Below, piece by piece: positions 1 through 11,581 of a DNA stretch of 64,000 nt. The translations under genes were made by a program, and so were the position numbers. The notes below the pieces were generated by a model. That model searched no databases. It saw only the letters and a list, made by a program, of their open reading frames with translations, and was not told the DNA's origin. The DNA is from Corbicula japonica (Eukaryota > Mollusca > Bivalvia > Venerida > Cyrenidae): NCBI GenBank assembly GCA_038501625.1, contig JAZAYU010000061.1, forward strand, positions 918,303-982,302, read 5' to 3'. Position 1 is the first letter of the stretch. Every line of letters starts with the position of its first letter.

Positions 1-1128
1 AATATTTACACCTATAAACAGTACAATTTTGACCATCCCAAACGACGGTGTGCATATGGCGGTGGACATGGAACCTTAATGCGGTGTTTAAAGCGATAAA
101 CGTTTTATTTTCTCTAGCAAAAGTTTTTTCAATGAGACTGGTAAGCTTGTCTCTTATGAGGGAAAGAAGTATATAAAGTACAGAAATCATAAGTAGACAA
201 ACAGAACGCCTGAAAATTATTTGATTTACGCTTATTTAAAACGTCATTTGAATTTTTTATAGACCAAAATAAATTTTTGCCAGTGGTTTCAAAAACCCTT
301 TCGCAATACCTTATTACATGTTCTTTTAAAGCTGTAAGACAAGATGTTAAGACAAGAACTAGAATTCGCAATAAAACTTGCTTTGTACGGTGTTTTGTGC
401 ATTTTAGGCAACCAATACATAGTAGGTACCTAATTACATGATCTTTTATAGCTGCAAGACAAGATGTTAAGAGTACGGATAATTTAGTAGTTGTGCAAGA
501 ACTAGAGTTTGCAATAAATCTTGCTTTGTACGGTGTTTTGTGCATTTTAGGCAACCAATATATGTTAGGTCCTTTGTCTTGTTTCGGCTCAACACTGATT
601 CTAAGTTTTGTAATTTGTAGGCTGTGTGTAGTAACAAAATCACACTCAGATGAAGAAGTCAGTGTATAAGCATGAGGTGCTAATAAGCTCTTCAGTTTGA
701 ATATTAATATAGTGTATACGTCGCACTATAATAACATTTTTGAAGCCTTATGAGCGGGTGTTAAAACAAATATGTTGTGAGAGTCTTGAATTTCCCTTTT
801 CAAATGACGAACGTTAAAACGAGGTCATGGTGGTAATAAAGCTATGTTTCTTTTATAGAAGGATAAACGAGTGTCGTTTATTTTGAATGTTTGTTTTTTC
901 CAGTTAGAAAGAGCATAGGGCTCATCATGTTCTCGATAAAACTTTGTTCCGATTTTTTACAACGCGGATGAATAGTGATTTGGCTAGTGCTATAATGAAA
1001 ATATATAACGAAAGATATTACACTTCAACACGAGAAGATATGTGCTAATTGCAAATTACTATCCACGCCGCCTAGCCCCCTGGTTGAGCGCTACTCAATA
1101 TTTACATCACAAATATAGGTATACCCAC
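1..1128. other. Gene-free stretch
   Basis: No coding exon could be supported. It holds a direct duplication (311-564). At 1046-1092, on the minus strand, is a short piece of the dispersed repeat also seen at 8491-8600 and 12280-12400, recognised by its GGGGCTAGGCGGCGTGGA core. That repeat abuts the C1q exon on its 3' side, so the downstream part of the gene is either further left or disrupted. Confidence 0.5.
311..564 (+). repeat. Diverged direct duplication, two copies
   Basis: 311-420 and 431-564 share a long similar stretch, including a common end reading TGCATTTTAGGCAACCAAT. The second copy carries about 20 extra bases in its middle. The minus-strand frame is open across both copies, but the repeated peptide has no recognisable domain, so this is treated as a non-coding duplication. 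Confidence 0.7.
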
Positions 1129-1332
1129 CTGAAGATCTTGCGTTGCATGGAATGCATCCACAACAGCATTTACCACTCGCTGACTATTGACCAAAAGTTC
1201 CAAATATATGCCAACCGATTTGGAGGACTCTTCTCGTTCACCAACAAAGAACGAAAACAAATACATCCCACTTTGAGGACACGTGAACACGCCGGAGTGT
1301 ACATTGTACCCATTACCTTCATTTGTAATAAC
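1129..1332 (-). CDS. C1q-domain exon of a C1q-domain-containing protein (partial)
   Basis: This 204-bp exon encodes the central beta strands of a globular C1q domain. The frame contains GYNVHSGVFTCPQSGMYLFS followed by a strand with IYLELLVNSQ, which matches the family pattern of 'G.Y....G.F..P..G.Y.FS' then a 'V..N' strand. It begins after an acceptor with a T-run (TTTTTTTAG at 1333-1341, read on the minus strand) and ends at a donor CAG/GTGGGT; both borders are phase 0. C1q proteins are secreted, trimeric pattern-recognition lectins and are greatly expanded in bivalves. The first strands of the domain and its C-terminal half were not found, so this is one exon of a larger gene or an orphan. 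The coiled-coil exon at 6256-6656 on the same strand may be its N-terminal part. Confidence 0.75.
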
Positions 1333-2064
1333 CTAAAAAAATCGCTTGTCAATTGTAATCTTTATATTATATTCATCAGGTGCAATTATTTAGAGGTATA
1401 AACATGTTAAATACTGTATCCACATATTTGTTCATACCAATAGGCTACATTTCAACATACTTTTTTCTTAGTACGAGTTTCCTTTTTTTTACTTGGTAAA
1501 TATACAGGTTAATATTTTGTAAGAAGGAAGAACTTGAAGACATACACGTCTAGGTCAAACAAATGTCAACAATTATTCGTTGAATCTGCGTTTGATTTAT
1601 TTCATTTGATATGAACTATACTTCATTTGAAAGTAATGCTCCTGTCACTAACAAAAAATGTATTTAGTTGATACTGACACTGGAATTTTATTCGCGCTGA
1701 TATGTCAGTCACTGAAAATTCGAAACAAACTTTATCATTTCAAAAGAACAACAACACACGTTACCTGATTAAATTTAAGAGTCTGACGATAGCCGAGGTC
1801 AACATCATGATCTATATATACAGAAAAGGATACTCCAGTTCTTTCTGAAAGCAATAAATATTAACAATTAACTAAAGAGTTTAAGACCATATAGATCGAT
1901 TATGACCCACGAGCTGTGAACTTTCGGTCAAGCCCACTGTTATTATCCAAAATAGGTTAAGCTTGCCAATTTACAGAGTTACCCTTACGTTGCTTAACGT
2001 ATACGACAATAAAACGCGTTCAAACAGCAAATATTTAGTCGCGAAAAAAAATGGCTTAGTGGTT

Positions 2065-2424
2065 AAAGCGGCATAACTTCAATTTAACCCGCTCTTGTAT
2101 GAAACATTACATGCATTTGGAACTATAGGCACACATTTGCAGCATTAGTTCGGGCTAATAAAATTTTAATTAACTAAAATAAATTTGGTCCGCGCGACTA
2201 AAAGCGAAAGTAGGATTTCCGAAACGTCACAGAAATCGAGATCGCGCATGAAGTGGTCTCTTCGTCGGTGCTAAATATAGCTCCATTATATTTAGCTTCT
2301 TAAAAGTTCGTTAACTATAATTTAATAATATCATTGTTCTGTTAGAGAGTTTATATATTGGAGTCTATATGGACAAATATGATTTTTCAATAGTATATTC
2401 TTACTTAAGTTTAGGGCTGGGGCT
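2065..2424 (+). repeat. Dispersed repeat, copy 1 (partner at 24726-25131)
   Basis: Begins AAAGCGGCATAACTTCAATT and ends TTAGGGCTGGGGCT. The copy at 24726-25131 is nearly identical over most of its length but carries an extra segment of about 40-50 bases near 25008-25050. Orientation is the same. No terminal repeats or coding content were seen. Confidence 0.8.
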
Positions 2425-3290
2425 AGGAAATCGGGCTATTGTAACGTGTCGCGTCAGGTGTACTTGGTTACGGAAATATTTACAGGGGGGATTCTCAATT
2501 TGGACGGAGTACAAAACAACTCCAACAATGATTGGTAAATGTACAAGACAATACAGTATGTACACTATGACACGTTCTTCGAAAATGTGGGATCGCCTCA
2601 GATAACTTGCTAGAGGGTCTTAAGCGATTGATGTTGAAAGGTGCAATGAGCTTGGAACTTTGTGAATTAATGGTGAACAACTGTTAGGCACGTTGTGTTT
2701 GTAGTGAAACACTTGGGTCAAAATGAACTTCGGTACGCGTAATTGCCAGCCGATTGTCCTTAGACAAAGTGGACTGTGCTATCGGTTATGTGAATGTGTG
2801 CAGTGACACTGGCTACCTCATCCGCACTAGCATGTACGGGCTTCTGTTTCTGATGAAACAGGAAAGTCAGTATTATGTAATGGTGGACACTTGGTCCTGT
2901 ATGTAAGATAGTATCTGATGACACTTTACGAGAGGGCGATTCACCCGATTCGGTACGGTAGCTAAATGACAACTGGTAAGGCGACTTTGGCGCTTACAGT
3001 TGAGCAAAGTGCACAGTGTATGAACTGTGGCTTGATAACCGATTGAGCTATTTGAAATTGACAGGGTCACTTTGGAGTGACAGTGTTTGGGTGCCTTTGT
3101 TATTCACGACATTCGTTCGCACTTGGTAACACTTGGTAAATGAATCGATCATTTATGAGACTGTTATACACAGTGGTTTGCAGTGTAAGAATTATATGTT
3201 TAGTTTGGATGCTTAATTTGTTGTATCAATGGTATAGTCAATGAAAGTAGCTACCATTGGTATGCCAAGTGTCTACTTTGACAAATGTCA

Positions 3291-3426
3291 GCCAAAGGCA
3301 TTGCCAATGGTCTGCCAAAGGTCTTGCCAGAGGTCTGCCAATGGACGTGCCAGAGGTCTGCCAAAGGCCTTGCCAATGGTCTGCCTGTGGTTCTTGCCAA
3401 TGGTCTCCCAGTGGTCTTGCCAATGG
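3291..3426 (+). repeat. Minisatellite of 11-12-bp units
   Basis: Degenerate head-to-tail units of the form GCCAATGGTCTT / GCCAAAGGTCT / GCCAGAGGTCT, about twelve in all. Because it lacks stop codons, several frames on both strands stay open and yield artificial low-complexity ORFs. Confidence 0.85.
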
Positions 3427-5586
3427 CGACACTGTCACCGTACACTTGGCAGTGAACTAAGGAAACTCTCCTGAGCTATTTTTAGAAACGCTCTGGGAAG
3501 AGCTGGCGGACGAATGCGAATTTTCTTCTCTGTTGCTCTATTTATAATGTCATTGAGTTGATTGGGTCCCGGCTTTTGATGACGGATACCAGAATGTAAT
3601 TTCAGTTGCAGATGTGAATTGTTAGTTTCGCATAAAATGAAAATACAAACAACGTGTCAAAACAAAACAATAATACTTCAATAAAACTAAAGTTGATTAA
3701 TTAATTAAATTAATATACAAAAGGTATGGATTTGACCGATGATTCTGAAGATTCAGACGATTTTGTGAATACTAGGGTGTGGTCTAAAAGCTAAGTTGTT
3801 TGATGAAATGCCCGGATATTGAAGATGTCAAAATTGCATCGAATTACATAGATATTGATGAATTGTGAAGCTGTTTGACGAATTTGCAATTGGTTATGAT
3901 TGTGAATAATTATTTCTTGATGTTGGATAATCATCCCATCTAGGTTCTACATCGAACGAGATAAATTAAATGATTTTTTGGTAGTGCTCGGCCGTTACAC
4001 TATGATGCAAAACATTGCAAGTTCAAACCCAATAACAGTAACTTTTTATTTGTTTTTCATTTGCTTTTTTACAATTTTAATTTAGTTCATACAATTTTAT
4101 TTATTTTTTTAGTTGGTTTAACGTTATTATTTGCAACCCCTTTAAACATTTGTTCATATTCATTCCATGTTATAGCAATATATTTTTGTTTAGCAGCTTG
4201 CCGTTACACCTCAAAACTCTGCACCGATGGGACGCTGACACATGTGAACCAAGATGTTCGGTAAACAACTGAAGTAAATAGAACATTTATTAGATTATTT
4301 TATTTACAAAATTCAAAACCATTTTGCACATTGTTGGCATCTTCTGAAAATTTTGTTTGAGTAAGCTTCGATCGCGACCTCTTATCAACCAGTTTGATGT
4401 CAGCTTACTCGAAATTTGACGGTTTGATGGCATTTTTGCCGGTGTCCACATGAAAATACTGAAAAAAAATGACATTAAAAACAGAAAAACACTCATGGTT
4501 TCGAACACACAACATGAGCTATGATAAAAATTTCTAACTTCCCTTTTTGTGGAATATTCCAAAAAAAACTAATACAAAACTACATTTACAGCTTAATGCG
4601 TAAAATCGAAGTATAGCTATAAAATTTTCACAAGAATATAATTTTTATATAAACTGTTTTTAATTCATTAACAAAAATTGTAGTTTCATTTTTTTCAGAT
4701 ACATACAGGTTGTCAACCATTTCCGGTTAAATTTCATATTTCCTATCCCATGTTAAAAATATTTCAGTACAATGAGAGAAAATATTCGTTTAGTCGCAAT
4801 AAATAGCATTTCAACTGAACATTTACGAACTTAAACCTTTGATTTATTGTTTACTTTCGGTCAAGCGCCGCATCAACAGACTACTGCAGACGCTCGCGTC
4901 CAAAATATTTCAACGCGGAGATATTAAGCGTGACATCCATCGCAAAAACAAACTGTATTGGCCCGACAACGAAAGAAGGTGATTTGCAATCACAAGCAAG
5001 ATCTTATGCGTAAATATTTTCTGATTTTGTGACGGTTTTTGAGAAGCATGCGTTTGAACACGTTCCGGATCAGTGATTCAGTCTTATTAGTAAGTAGTGT
5101 GAATACCAGTTTTGGAATTCAATTTTAAAGGATAAACTGGGAAAGGCTACCGAGGAAAAAAGGACATTAAAGCTAGAAGATTCAGCTGGTTTACAAATTG
5201 GTCATGTCTCAAGTCTTTTGCACCCTACACCAAAGAGGTTGACACACCGTAAAATAATAGAAATGTATTGTAGCGTTTGTAGACAGTATTTATGATAATT
5301 GTGTCATTAATTTAAAATAAAACTTTTTTCTTATTTAAAATCCTCTTGTTACACCAAAGTAAATACTTCCTGATTAGTTTTTACCCCTGCTTTTGAATCG
5401 CATCTAACTAAGCAAAGAGACAAGAGTTACATCATAAAATAATAAAAATATATAAAAATAATGTAGTATTTTAATTGCAATAAAATATCAAAGTATCGTT
5501 CAGGTTCGGTTTTAAAAGTACTATTTCGCAAAAATAGTTATCGCTCTAGATCATAATATTCATTAAATTAAAAAGTTAGGACCAAG

Positions 5587-5715
5587 TTTATAAATCTGAG
5601 AATGGAGATCAGTCTCAAATCTCAAGCAACTGTTTGGCTGAAATTGTTTCGAATCTCCTTTTCAGCCGATCAGATACTTGAAATTTGATACTGGTCTCCA
5701 TTCTCAGCTTTTAAA
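5587..5715. repeat. Imperfect inverted repeat of the GAGATTTGAGACTGG family
   Basis: The left arm includes GAGATCAGTCTCAAATCTCA; the right arm is its inverted counterpart, ending CTGGTCTCCATTCTCAG. The loop is about 40 bases and includes GGCTGAAATTG. Related sequences are at 9298-9391 (near-perfect palindrome), around 23816-23850 and around 27157-27200, pointing to a foldback/MITE family. Confidence 0.7.
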
Positions 5716-6255
5716 TCTCCAGCAATGCAGGAATAACGGTAAGTAGAAAAATACGCCCGTCGAAAATGTGTGTATCAATAAACGGCCTTAACTCTGAAGT
5801 GGCTGAAGCAATTTGGTTGGATACATGTATCGATCGTGGCCGAGATATTTTGCCCATAAACATTTTCTCCCAATTTCCTGAAGATCAGAGAGAGAACAAA
5901 GCGAATGTGCCATTTTTGTATAAATCAAGGGACATAACTCTAAGTGACTGGAACAATTAGGCTGGTTATCAAACTTGACCGAGATATTATTCCTGTAAAC
6001 ATTTTCCCAAAGTGTCATGAACATCCGACAAGAACTGTTTGAGTTAGAGAGCAGACAATGTGAATTTGCTATTTAACAAAGTATTGAAAAAGTAGAGATG
6101 AAAGAGAGCAATCAAACCGTGCCTGCAATATCAAAGTATCAAAAAAGTAGACATGAAAATAGAGCAATCAAACCGTACCGACAATATCAAAGTATGGAAA
6201 ATGAAGAGAAAAAGAGAGCAATCAAGCCGTGCCTGTAATATCAAAGTATCTTCAC

Positions 6256-6656
6256 CTTGACGTATATGCAAATCATTTGGCCACCGAGATTCTCTCATCA
6301 CTATCCTCTGATTCTTTCTCTCGGGCGATTTATTCCCATGTCGTTTATCAGATACAGTATCCTTCACGTCACTTCCTGATACGATATAAGTGTGCCTTTC
6401 CCCACTTGTGTTTTCTTTTCGCTTGTTGCCGAAGACTCCTAATTGAGAGCAGTACTCCGAAAGCTTGTGAAATCTATGTCCGTTGTCTGTGACCTTTTTG
6501 TTAAGCTGCTGAACATGTGACCTGAGTCTAGTTATCAGGTGATTCTGTGACTCGAGTTGTCTACCTTGACGGGCAACCGTAGATTCCAGATCAGCAATTT
6601 TTGACTGGCTCTCACTGAAAACTAGAATCTGGTGTTCCGCAGAACACATGTGTCGC
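6256..6656 (-). CDS. Putative coiled-coil exon of a C1q-domain-containing protein
   Basis: Open minus-strand frame bordered by an acceptor (TTTTCCAAGCAG, after which the exon starts at 6656) and a donor CAAG/GTGAAG (exon end 6256). The first 60-70 residues are heptad-rich, for example SKIADLESTVARQGRQLES, consistent with a coiled coil. A polar Arg/Lys/Ser-rich linker follows. Secreted bivalve C1q proteins commonly have a coiled coil in front of C1q, and a C1q exon lies downstream on the same strand at 1129-1332, so I infer one gene. The exit phase here is 1 and the C1q exon starts in phase 0, so at least one more exon must lie between them. The signal-peptide exon was not found. It could also be a chance ORF. 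Confidence 0.4.
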
Positions 6657-6949
6657 CTGCTTGGAAAATGTTGAAATGTGGGCCTATCTTTTATCATTTA
6701 TGAAGAAAGATGTTCAAGTTGAATTGCAATACAACTTAATTACTAATTAAATTCTACAAAATTACTTATTAAATTATAATTAATCAGGAATTATTTTTTA
6801 TTTTATATTGTGGTTATAAACAAAAATTAAGTAACAGGTTAAAATCATTTCAAATGAGTATAAAAAAACAGATATAATTTCATTAAAACAGATGACATAT
6901 GACAAGTATTGTATCAAAAGAATAAAAACTTTCAAGTTAAAGGCAATTA

Positions 6950-8167
6950 AGTTTCACGTTAAAGTTATTTGAAAGGGGCATAAGTAAACAAACCTTAATC
7001 AGGAGTCATCATTCTTTGTGTCACAAATGGATTTGTTAATTCTGGTGACATATTTCAAATATTCAGTAAACAGGATGGGTACTTTCAAAGTCATAGGCAA
7101 GATTAAGTACCATATTGAAGTCATTCAAAAGGTGCATAACTCTAAATATAATGAAACAGGAGTTATCATTCTTGTTGTCACAAATGGATCTGTTCATGTT
7201 GATGACACATTATAGAAATTAAGCGAATAGGACAAGTACTTTCAAAGTAATAGGTAAAATAAAGGTTCATATAAAAGTCATTTGAAAGGGGCATAACTCT
7301 TAAAATAGTGTAACAGGTGATATCAGTCTTATTGTCACACTTGATATTGTTCTTGCAGATGACATATTTTAAGTACAAAGTAAATGGGATAATGACTTTC
7401 AAAGTTATTGGCAACATTAAGTTCTATATTTAAGTAATTTGCAAGGGGTATAACTCTTATACTAGTGAAACAGGAGGTATGATTCTTGTTGTCAGAGATG
7501 GATGTGTTCATGCAGATCATATATTCCAAGTATTAGGTTAATTAGAGAAGTACTTTCAAAATTACAAGCAACTTAAGTTCCATATTAAAGTAATCTGAAA
7601 GGGCCATAACTCAAAAAAAGTGAAAGAGGAGTTATCATTCTTGTTGTCAAAAAATGGCTTGTTAATGCAAAAGATATATTCTAAGTATAAAGTTAATAGG
7701 AGAAGTCCTTCACAAGTTTATAGGCAACATTAAGTTTCATATTAAAGTAATTTTAAAGGGGCCGAACTCAAAAAATAGTGAAACAGGAGTTGTCATTCTT
7801 GTTGTCAGAGATGGCTTGTTCATGCAGATGATATATTCCAAGAATTAAGTTAACAGGACAAGTACTTTCAAAGTTATAGGCAACATTAAGTTTCATATTA
7901 AAGTTCCATACTAAAGTCATTTGAAAGGGGAATAACTAAAAAAAATAGTGGAACAGGAGTTATCATTCTTGTTGTCAGAGATGGCTTTGTTCATGCAGAT
8001 AATATATTCCTAGTATTAAGTTAATATGACAAGTACTTTCAAAGTTATAGGCAACATTAAGTTTCATATTAAAGTTGGGGGAACTACGGCACTGCCGACA
8101 ACGACGACGACGACGTCGCCGGACAATAGGATCCCTATGTGTCTACCTGCTATCGCAGGCGACACAA
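6950..8167. repeat. Tandem array of about 150-165-bp units with a hairpin tail
   Basis: About seven diverged units run head to tail, each with versions of GAAACAGGAGTTATCATTCT, TTGTTGTCA, CAAGTACTTTCAAAGTTATAGG and GAAAGGGGCATAACTC. The array ends in a (CGA)n-like stretch and then a tail of the form GACAATAGGATCCCTATGTG ... GCAGGCGACACAA. The same tail closes the shorter relative at 17290-17608, so it is a shared element end. Arrays of roughly 160-bp units with conserved ends resemble the bivalve 'pearl'/Helentron-associated elements; that link is from memory and is an inference. Confidence 0.75.
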
Positions 8168-8362
8168 AAATGCACATTACCAGTAACTAGTAACTACTAG
8201 TAACTATCGAAACCCAGACACTACACCGAAATCATATTTTACAACATAATTAATCTCAAATACATAAAAACCGTTTATAATATAACTCGAATATGATAGC
8301 AAATTCATTTAAAAGGAATATGAAATTACTTTGTGTAATCTTAACGTGGCTTTCTAAGTTTT

Positions 8363-8600
8363 TTAATTATCACAGTAGCGTTGTTTGTGCCGTAAAACGT
8401 CGCCCCGTACATTCAGTCAGTGCTGTTATCGATCAGTCCTTTGAATGCCGTTAAGCATGATATTTATATTTGTGAAAATCATGAGTTGCGATCAACCCGG
8501 GGCTAGGCGGCGTGGACAGTAACATGCATTTCCATTACTGCTCATAAATAAACTCTATTAAACTGAGCCTGCAACATTTTAACATTTGTTGTGTTTGGTG
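8363..8600 (+). repeat. Dispersed repeat fragments
   Basis: 8363-8440 (CACAGTAGCGTTGTTTGTGC ... CAGTCAGTGCTGTTATC) matches the spacer between the two SINE copies at about 12772-12846. 8491-8600 (GGGCTAGGCGGCGTGGACAG ... AACTGAGCCTGCAACATTTT) matches 12280-12400. A related core is at about 15276-15345, and an inverted piece at 1046-1092. Confidence 0.65.
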
Positions 8601-9001
8601 CCTTTCAAAGTATTTATTGTGTAACCTAACCTACCGCTGTAGTTTCTCCAGGCGTTCCAATCGCTGTAGATATGCAGCAAAATCACTTTGGTGATGTTTC
8701 GCTTCAATCAAATGCCATGTTACTATGTAATAAATAAACCACTGAACAAATTTTATTGTCACCATTATTATTCCAGTGCTCTACTATTCAACAAGTAACC
8801 TTGTTTTAGCTATAGAGATAAGGAAGAAATGACAATGGGGTCATGTAATGTAGGCTAAAGAATTTCTCAAAGATTATGTACAATAACTCAAAATTTATTA
8901 AACACAATTTTATCAGTTATTGTTTAACTCAAATATGTTTTGGAATGGTGTATTTAGAAATTAATGAGAGCATACGAACGAACAGGATAATTTTTATTAA
9001 A

Positions 9002-9160
9002 AAAGTGAAATATGAATATCAGGAATGGCCACATCCAGCAGACATAGCATCCCCACACAGCCTAAAGTAGAGAGGAAAAGAGAACATGTTATTTCAATAA
9101 TCAGTTTCAAAATGAACGTCACAAACAATTAACGAAAGCGTTAAACCCTGTCGATGTGAT
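9002..9160 (+). repeat. Dispersed repeat with TCCCCACACAGCC core, copy 1
   Basis: Shares AAGTGAAATATG, a variable stretch, then CCCCACACAGCC and GTAGAGAGGAAAAGAGA with 11637-11866, 19079-19318 and, inverted, 40144-40360. The longer copies also share a 3' part with GTGGCAAAACAAATTGCCAC. Four copies in 64 kb suggest a SINE- or MITE-like family; ends and target duplications were not resolved. Confidence 0.65.
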
Positions 9161-9297
9161 TTATGAACTTTGGAAGGAAACATCGCAGTTATCTGACTGT
9201 CTACGAAGTCACGACTGTAAGGAGTTGAGTTCATATTTAAAGTGTGACTAGTCTGGTTTCAAAAAAGTATACTGTAACAGCAGATAGTGAGGGCTGA

Positions 9298-9391
9298 AGG
9301 TTATAAAGCTGAGATTGGAAACCAGTCTCAAATCTCAAGCATCTGATGCTTGAGATTTGAGACTGGTTTCCATGCTCAGTTTTATAACCTT
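9298..9391. repeat. Near-perfect 94-bp palindrome
   Basis: Two arms of about 47 bases meet with essentially no spacer (centre near 9344/9345, CAAGCATC|GATGCTTG in register). The outer ends read AAGGTTATAAAGCTGAG and CTCAGTTTTATAACCTT. It belongs to the same family as the inverted repeat at 5587-5715 but lacks the loop. Confidence 0.85.
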
Positions 9392-10099
9392 GGGCAGAGT
9401 TGTTGACACGGGAAAGACAGGTGTTTGATAAGATGGCTCTCATTTACGAATGATTTTTAGCTATCAAAGAGAACCAAAGTATGTGTAATCTACGACAAAA
9501 ACACTCGAAAATGTGATAAACCGACCGATTTCGTTGTCTGATCTCTTAATTATAGTGGTGGCACCAACACATTATTAGGAGATACGGCCACTCCGGCTGT
9601 TACGTGGGCTGATGGAGAAGAACCCCAGATGCCACTGACCTTCCGCAAGTCAGTCGTAGACCTCGGCTGTGTAGTGAAAATAAAAATTTGAAAAATTATA
9701 CCAAATTAATTGAAGGCATTTGAGTTGTATTTGTGTGGGAACAAAACCTATCAGTGTTATATTCACTAACAGACGTTTCTTTATATTCAACACTGACTAA
9801 TCTATGCATTATTATGCATACGCGTCCGCTTCTTAGATGGAGATTTTGCTTTGAAGTTTTCAAAATTACACAAGAGTCTACAATAAAGCGATCAATATTC
9901 GTAAAAATTTGTGCTTGAAACTTCTGCTTGATATTTTGGTTACCACTGAACCCACCTTGGGTGTGTTAATACATCCAATTTCAAACGGGTTTGTCGCTGT
10001 ATGATGCTCAATTTCGATTTGCACCACTATTTGCTTCGCCGAAAGTTTAAAAGCGTGTATACGTGTCTTCTTGTAAATTTTCTAGTTCTTCTAGACCTG

Positions 10100-10393
10100 A
10101 AGACAAAATTAGCTATATACAGTGAATACGATATGAACAAGAAGGCAAAATTAGCTATATAGAGTGAATACGATATGAACAAGAAGGCAAAATTAGCTAT
10201 ATACAGTGAATACGATATGAACAAGAAGGCAAAATTAGCTATATACAGTGAATACGATATGAACAAGAAGGCAAAATTAGCTATAAACAGTGAATACGAT
10301 ATGAACAAGAAGGCAAAATTAGCTATATACAGTGAATACGATATGAACAAGAAGGCAAAATTAGCTATATACAGTGAATACGATATGAACAAA
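10100..10393 (+). repeat. 42-bp tandem repeat, seven copies
   Basis: Seven units of exactly 42 bases (294 bases in total) built on AAGGCAAAATTAGCTATATA. Unit starts fall at 10100, 10142, 10184, 10226, 10268, 10310 and 10352. Because 42 is divisible by three, frames stay open on both strands (14-residue periods NKKAKLAIYSEYDM on plus and NFAFLFISYSLYIA on minus). There are only a few substitutions between units, so the array is young or homogenised. No start context, intron border or neighbouring exon supports translation. Confidence 0.9.
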
Positions 10394-11496
10394 AGATTTT
10401 AGAAATAAAGCTGAAATACATAATGTCGTAAAACTGAACATCAGAACTCTAAATATCATACAGTGCCATGCATTACTTATGTTAATTACACGTGTTGGCT
10501 TTGCCAATTTGGATTCATGACGGTCGGAAAATTATAGAATCTTTCTTCCTGCTTCTCTAATGTATATTGTACTGAAAATAAATTTTCGTATTTAGTTAAT
10601 GCTTACATTGCATTTCACCTTATATAAAGACAAGCACCCTATGTAAGAACATGTGATGATCAAAAGTTATTTTTAAAAATCAATTTACTAAAACAACTGG
10701 CAATCAGTAATCAATTACATGAAAATGAATTTTTAAAAAATACTTTCGCTTTAAATCTCTATTGAAAAAAAATGAATTAACAAATCTAGTTTACTTACCA
10801 ATTTCTGCTTACTACTTCTTTTTAGTTGTCGGATTGTTCATAACATTCACTTGTTGATACAATAACACGATTTTATGTTCACTAGAGATCGCCGCTATTT
10901 TTTCCGGTACTTTATTCTAAGAGTTATGTCCTTCGGACTTTGAAAATGTGTACATGTAGGTAAACAATTTTAGGGAAATAACAAATGTTTCATAAACAAC
11001 TATACTGCAATAGTAAAAGTAGTTAAAATTGCGAAGGACTTAATACCATGACAAATAATCTGAAAAAAGAAAGGTATTTTTTATTGTAAGAAAAAATCAA
11101 CATTTGAAACTTTTTGGTCTGACAATTATTCAATGGGTATTGTTTATATGACATAAGAACAGAAATACACGCCTGACATACAAAAACTTCAAACAAGACG
11201 GCATTTGTTATGCACTAATACATATTTTCAAGGAGAAAAAAGTTGTTTCAATATATCAAAAGTAACAGTAAACAGAAAAATAATATATTAAAATCAAGTC
11301 ACTGATCAAACAATATTCACAATAAAAAAATGACGAATTGCATCGAGACGGTCAAGTGGTGCCCATGATTAACAACTTGGATTTTGTCAAGACGCCACTC
11401 AATAAAAATAATACTATGAAAGCTATTTTTAAAATGGAATTGATCTAGTATATTGTTGGCTCAAAATAAGAATAAACTTGGAATAAAACCTCTTAC

Positions 11497-11581
11497 CTGG
11501 CTCTGGTCTGCGATCTGATATAAACACTGTGATGTTGGTGTCAAGAAAATGACTCTCGTCAGAACTCTCTTGAACTCTTAC
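11497..11581 (-). CDS. Cadherin-like gene, exon 11
   Basis: 85 bases, entry phase 0, exit phase 1; acceptor TTTCTACTGCAG, donor CCAG/GTAAGA. Encodes VRVQESSDESHFLDTNITVF and ISDRRPEPG. It continues strand F/G of exon 10. The good donor says the gene goes on to the left; the next exon was not recognised. Confidence 0.75.

Larger units (their letters stand above)
1333..6255. other. Probable intron or intergenic space, repeat-rich
   Basis: No further C1q exon was recognised, although one carrying the first strands of the domain would be expected here on the minus strand. The stretch contains a copy of a dispersed repeat (2065-2424), a short-unit minisatellite (3291-3426) and an inverted-repeat element (5587-5715). 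The rest is AT-rich sequence in which I see nothing. Confidence 0.5.
6657..11496. other. Repeat-dominated stretch without recognised exons
   Basis: Lies upstream of the putative coiled-coil exon and downstream (3') of the last recognised cadherin exon. The remaining cadherin exons should lie here or further left, but no transmembrane or cytoplasmic exon was recognised. It holds a long tandem array (6950-8167), dispersed repeats (8363-8600, 9002-9160), a 94-bp palindrome and a 42-bp tandem array. Confidence 0.5.

Noticed and set aside
129..554. 141-residue minus-strand ORF with internal repeat
   Set aside because: The peptide repeat only mirrors the direct DNA duplication at 311-564; no domain, splice borders or neighbours support a gene.
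3238..3474. Four overlapping ORFs on both strands at the minisatellite
   Set aside because: They arise because the short repeat units lack stops; all are low complexity.
10027..10402. Repeat proteins on either strand of the 42-bp array
   Set aside because: Open frames follow from the period of 42; no ATG context, exon border or homologous domain.
10790..10870. Further cadherin-like exon near a good donor (GTAAGT, minus strand)
   Set aside because: All three frames carry stops between plausible acceptors and the donor.
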